In this document: positions 4,372-6,416 of the stretch, piece by piece
Layout: each line of letters starts with the position of its first letter
Numbering within the stretch: position 1 is the first letter of the stretch
From: an uncultured Blautia sp.
GTDB lineage: Bacteria > Bacillota > Clostridia > Lachnospirales > Lachnospiraceae
Direction: 5' to 3'
NCBI GenBank assembly: GCA_934424575.1
Contig: CAKRXU010000064.1
Span: 1 to 6,416, forward strand
Length of the DNA: 6,416 bases
Translations under genes and position numbers: made by a program
Notes under the pieces: model-generated
Databases searched by the model: none
What the model saw: the letters and a program-made list of their open reading frames with translations, nothing else
What the model was told of the DNA's origin: nothing

Positions 4372-6416
4372 ATGGAAGCAAAAGATATTCAGGAACTCTA
4401 TCAAATAAAACTACATAGCATGGATACGATCCTGCATCAGATATCGCTTATGGATCAGGTAGAAGATGAGCAGGGGGTGTCAGAAATCATGCCATCTTTG
4501 CTGCAGGCAATCGGAAATTATACAGGGGCAGGCCGGGTATATGTTTTTGACTGGGAAACAGATCAGAAGGACAGCCTGAGTAATACGTTTGAATGGTGTG
4601 CTGATGGAGTGATACCAGAGATAGATAATCTTCAGGCAATCCCAGTCAGTTTGATGCCAAACTGGATGAAACGCTTTGAAAACAAGGAAACAATCGTGAT
4701 CCATGATCTGGAAGCAACAAAATATTCTGAGCCGGAGGAATATGAGCTTTTAAAAACACAGGACATATGTTCATTGATTGCAGTGCCGATTTACGCTAAT
4801 CACCAGATGAATGGATTCATCGGGGTGGATAATCCTGATTTGAGTCAGAATGAAATTTCTATCACGCTGCTGTCTGATGTCGGCGGGCATCTTGGATGTG
4901 TGAGGGAAAATCTGAAAAGTACGGTACAGTTGAAAAAGGCTCTTGATGATGCAACAAAAAAGGCAGAGATTATTTCTGCAATTGCCACATTGTATGTAAC
5001 GATTGTGTATGCCAATATTAAGGAACGGACATATGAGCTTCTGGAGGGCTATGACCTTGTGCGAAAAATACTTGGTCAAAAGGGAAAAATTGATGATATT
5101 ATGGAACAGCTTCCAACGGCATTTGCCGGTCTTGAAGAGAGAGAAAAGTACCGAAAGTTTCTTGAATTTGATACATTGACCGAGAGACTCCGGAATACGA
5201 ATTCTGTTTCAATTGAATTTATGGGAGCAAATGGAGAGTGGAGGCTGTCCAGGTTTATTGTAAAGAGCAGAGACGCACAGGGAAACGCCGTGGATGTGCT
5301 TTATGTCGTTCGGGATATTACGGAAGAAAAATCACGGGAACTCATGTATCAGAAACAGCTTAAGGCAAGCATGGAAGATGCTCATCGCGCGAATCTTTTA
5401 AAAACAGCCTTTCTCCGGCGTATGAGCCACGATATCCGTACACCGCTAAACGGAATCGTGGGGATGATCCATATCGCTGAAAAATATAACAATGATGTGG
5501 TTAAATTACAAGAATGCAGGCAGAAGGTACTTCAGTCCACAGATTATCTGCAAGAGCTGATCAACAATGTCCTGGATATCAGCAAACTGGAATCCGATTC
5601 TCTTGTGTTGGAACATAAATCCTTTGATCTGGTAGACCTGTTAAGTAATCAGCTGACGGTTGCTGCAATGAGTGCTTATGAGAATGGCGTGAGATTTGAA
5701 GGCGGTGTGGAAGAAAGCACGATCCGCCACAGACATTTGATTGGAAGTCCGCTGCATCTGAACAGGGTTTTGATGAATCTTTCTTCCAATGCGATTAAAT
5801 ACAATCATTTTCATGGAACAGTGAATGTTCATTGCGAAGAATTATCGGATGATGGGAATAGGGCTGTTTTTCAGTTTGTATGTTCAGATACCGGTCTTGG
5901 TATGAGTGAAGAATTTCAAAAACATGCGTTTGATGCTTTTGCGCAGGAAGGCAAACAGTCAACTACAACATTCAGTGGCTCCGGTCTGGGACTTTCGATT
6001 GTCAAAGATATTGTTGAACTGATGGGTGGAACGATAGAACTGGAAAGCGAAGAAAATGTAGGAAGTACGTTTACGGTTACGGTTCCATTTGAGATAGATT
6101 ATCTGGTTGAAAATAATGATCTGAAGAAGGATAATTGCCCACAGAGCATGAATCTGTCAGGGAAGCGGGTACTTCTTGTTGAAGATAATGCCATCAATAT
6201 GGAGATCGCCCATGCAATACTGGAAGAAGAGCACCTGGATATTGCTGAAGCAAAAAACGGAAAAGAAGCACTTGAAATATTCCGAAATTCTAAGACGGGT
6301 GAGTATGATTTTATCATCATGGATGTGATGATGCCGGTTATGGATGGACTGGAAGCAACAAAAGCAATCCGTGGGTTGGAACGTGAAGATGCCAAAAAGA
6401 TCCCGATCATTGCCAT
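4372..6416 (+). CDS. Soluble GAF-PAS hybrid histidine kinase (3' end outside window)
   Basis: The frame is open for 681 codons to the right edge. There is no signal peptide or membrane segment, so it should be cytoplasmic. Residues about 25-185 look like a GAF domain (RVYVFDWE, SLIAVPIY and GFIGVDNPD). About 200-320 look like a PAS domain ending in the usual DITEEK. A probable coiled coil (320-348) leads to HisKA with His353 in RRMSHDIRTPLNGI. The HATPase has N box around Asn469/Asn473, G1 DTGLGM (506-511) and G2 GSGLGL (536-541). The receiver starts at VLLVEDN (Glu604/Asp605), has phospho-acceptor Asp651 in FIIMDVMMP, and is cut at IIA just before the switch Thr. The protein would sense an internal signal through GAF and PAS and relay phosphate to its own receiver. 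Whether an HPt or second receiver follows is not visible. Arg-Arg replaces the usual Ser-His just before MSHD, a small variation. It follows the membrane kinase by 58 bases and may share its transcript. Confidence 0.95.
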   Translation, partial: MEAKDIQELYQIKLHSMDTILHQISLMDQVEDEQGVSEIMPSLLQAIGNYTGAGRVYVFDWETDQKDSLSNTFEWCADGVIPEIDNLQAIPVSLMPNWMKRFENKETIVIHDLEATKYSEPEEYELLKTQDICSLIAVPIYANHQMNGFIGVDNPDLSQNEISITLLSDVGGHLGCVRENLKSTVQLKKALDDATKKAEIISAIATLYVTIVYANIKERTYELLEGYDLVRKILGQKGKIDDIMEQLPTAFAGLEEREKYRKFLEFDTLTERLRNTNSVSIEFMGANGEWRLSRFIVKSRDAQGNAVDVLYVVRDITEEKSRELMYQKQLKASMEDAHRANLLKTAFLRRMSHDIRTPLNGIVGMIHIAEKYNNDVVKLQECRQKVLQSTDYLQELINNVLDISKLESDSLVLEHKSFDLVDLLSNQLTVAAMSAYENGVRFEGGVEESTIRHRHLIGSPLHLNRVLMNLSSNAIKYNHFHGTVNVHCEELSDDGNRAVFQFVCSDTGLGMSEEFQKHAFDAFAQEGKQSTTTFSGSGLGLSIVKDIVELMGGTIELESEENVGSTFTVTVPFEIDYLVENNDLKKDNCPQSMNLSGKRVLLVEDNAINMEIAHAILEEEHLDIAEAKNGKEALEIFRNSKTGEYDFIIMDVMMPVMDGLEATKAIRGLEREDAKKIPIIA

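Overview
The window looks like chromosomal DNA from a gut Firmicute, most likely a Lachnospiraceae-type Clostridium relative. The grounds are moderate-to-low GC, AGGAGG-type ribosome binding sites, all genes on one strand, and hybrid histidine kinases with the SHMSHDMRTPMNAI and IIAMTANAF style typical of that group. This assignment rests on protein style, not on a marker gene.

Layout, all on the + strand. (1) 1-366 is the C-terminal receiver domain of a hybrid histidine kinase that begins before the window. It ends in a nine-G run. (2) 433-1474 is a roughly 1 kb stretch of broken genes: a lipoprotein start fused out of frame to the back half of a second hybrid kinase (about 546-1202), then the first half of an HPt phosphotransfer protein (1255-1425), then what may be the last helix of a GGDEF protein (about 1409-1474). 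The kinase remnant carries a near-perfect 37-bp hairpin (944-980) exactly where about 270 bp of kinase and receiver coding sequence is missing. (3) 1476-4313 is an intact 945-residue membrane hybrid kinase of BvgS/EvgS architecture: signal peptide, two solute-binding domains, one membrane segment, HisKA, HATPase and receiver. (4) 4372-6416 is a soluble GAF-PAS-HisKA-HATPase-receiver hybrid kinase. It is open at the right edge and cut inside its receiver.

Read together, this is a tandem array of at least four hybrid kinases. One senses an extracellular solute and one senses something in the cytoplasm. Each intact kinase ends in a receiver and would need an HPt protein to pass phosphate on. The only HPt gene here is broken before its phospho-accepting histidine, and no DNA-binding response regulator is visible, so the output partners must lie elsewhere. 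Protein families are recognised with good confidence. Ligands, partners and regulated genes cannot be read from the sequence. I found no RNA gene, CRISPR array, transposase or convincing terminator. I do not see a wholly new system; the most unusual item is the hairpin at the deletion scar.
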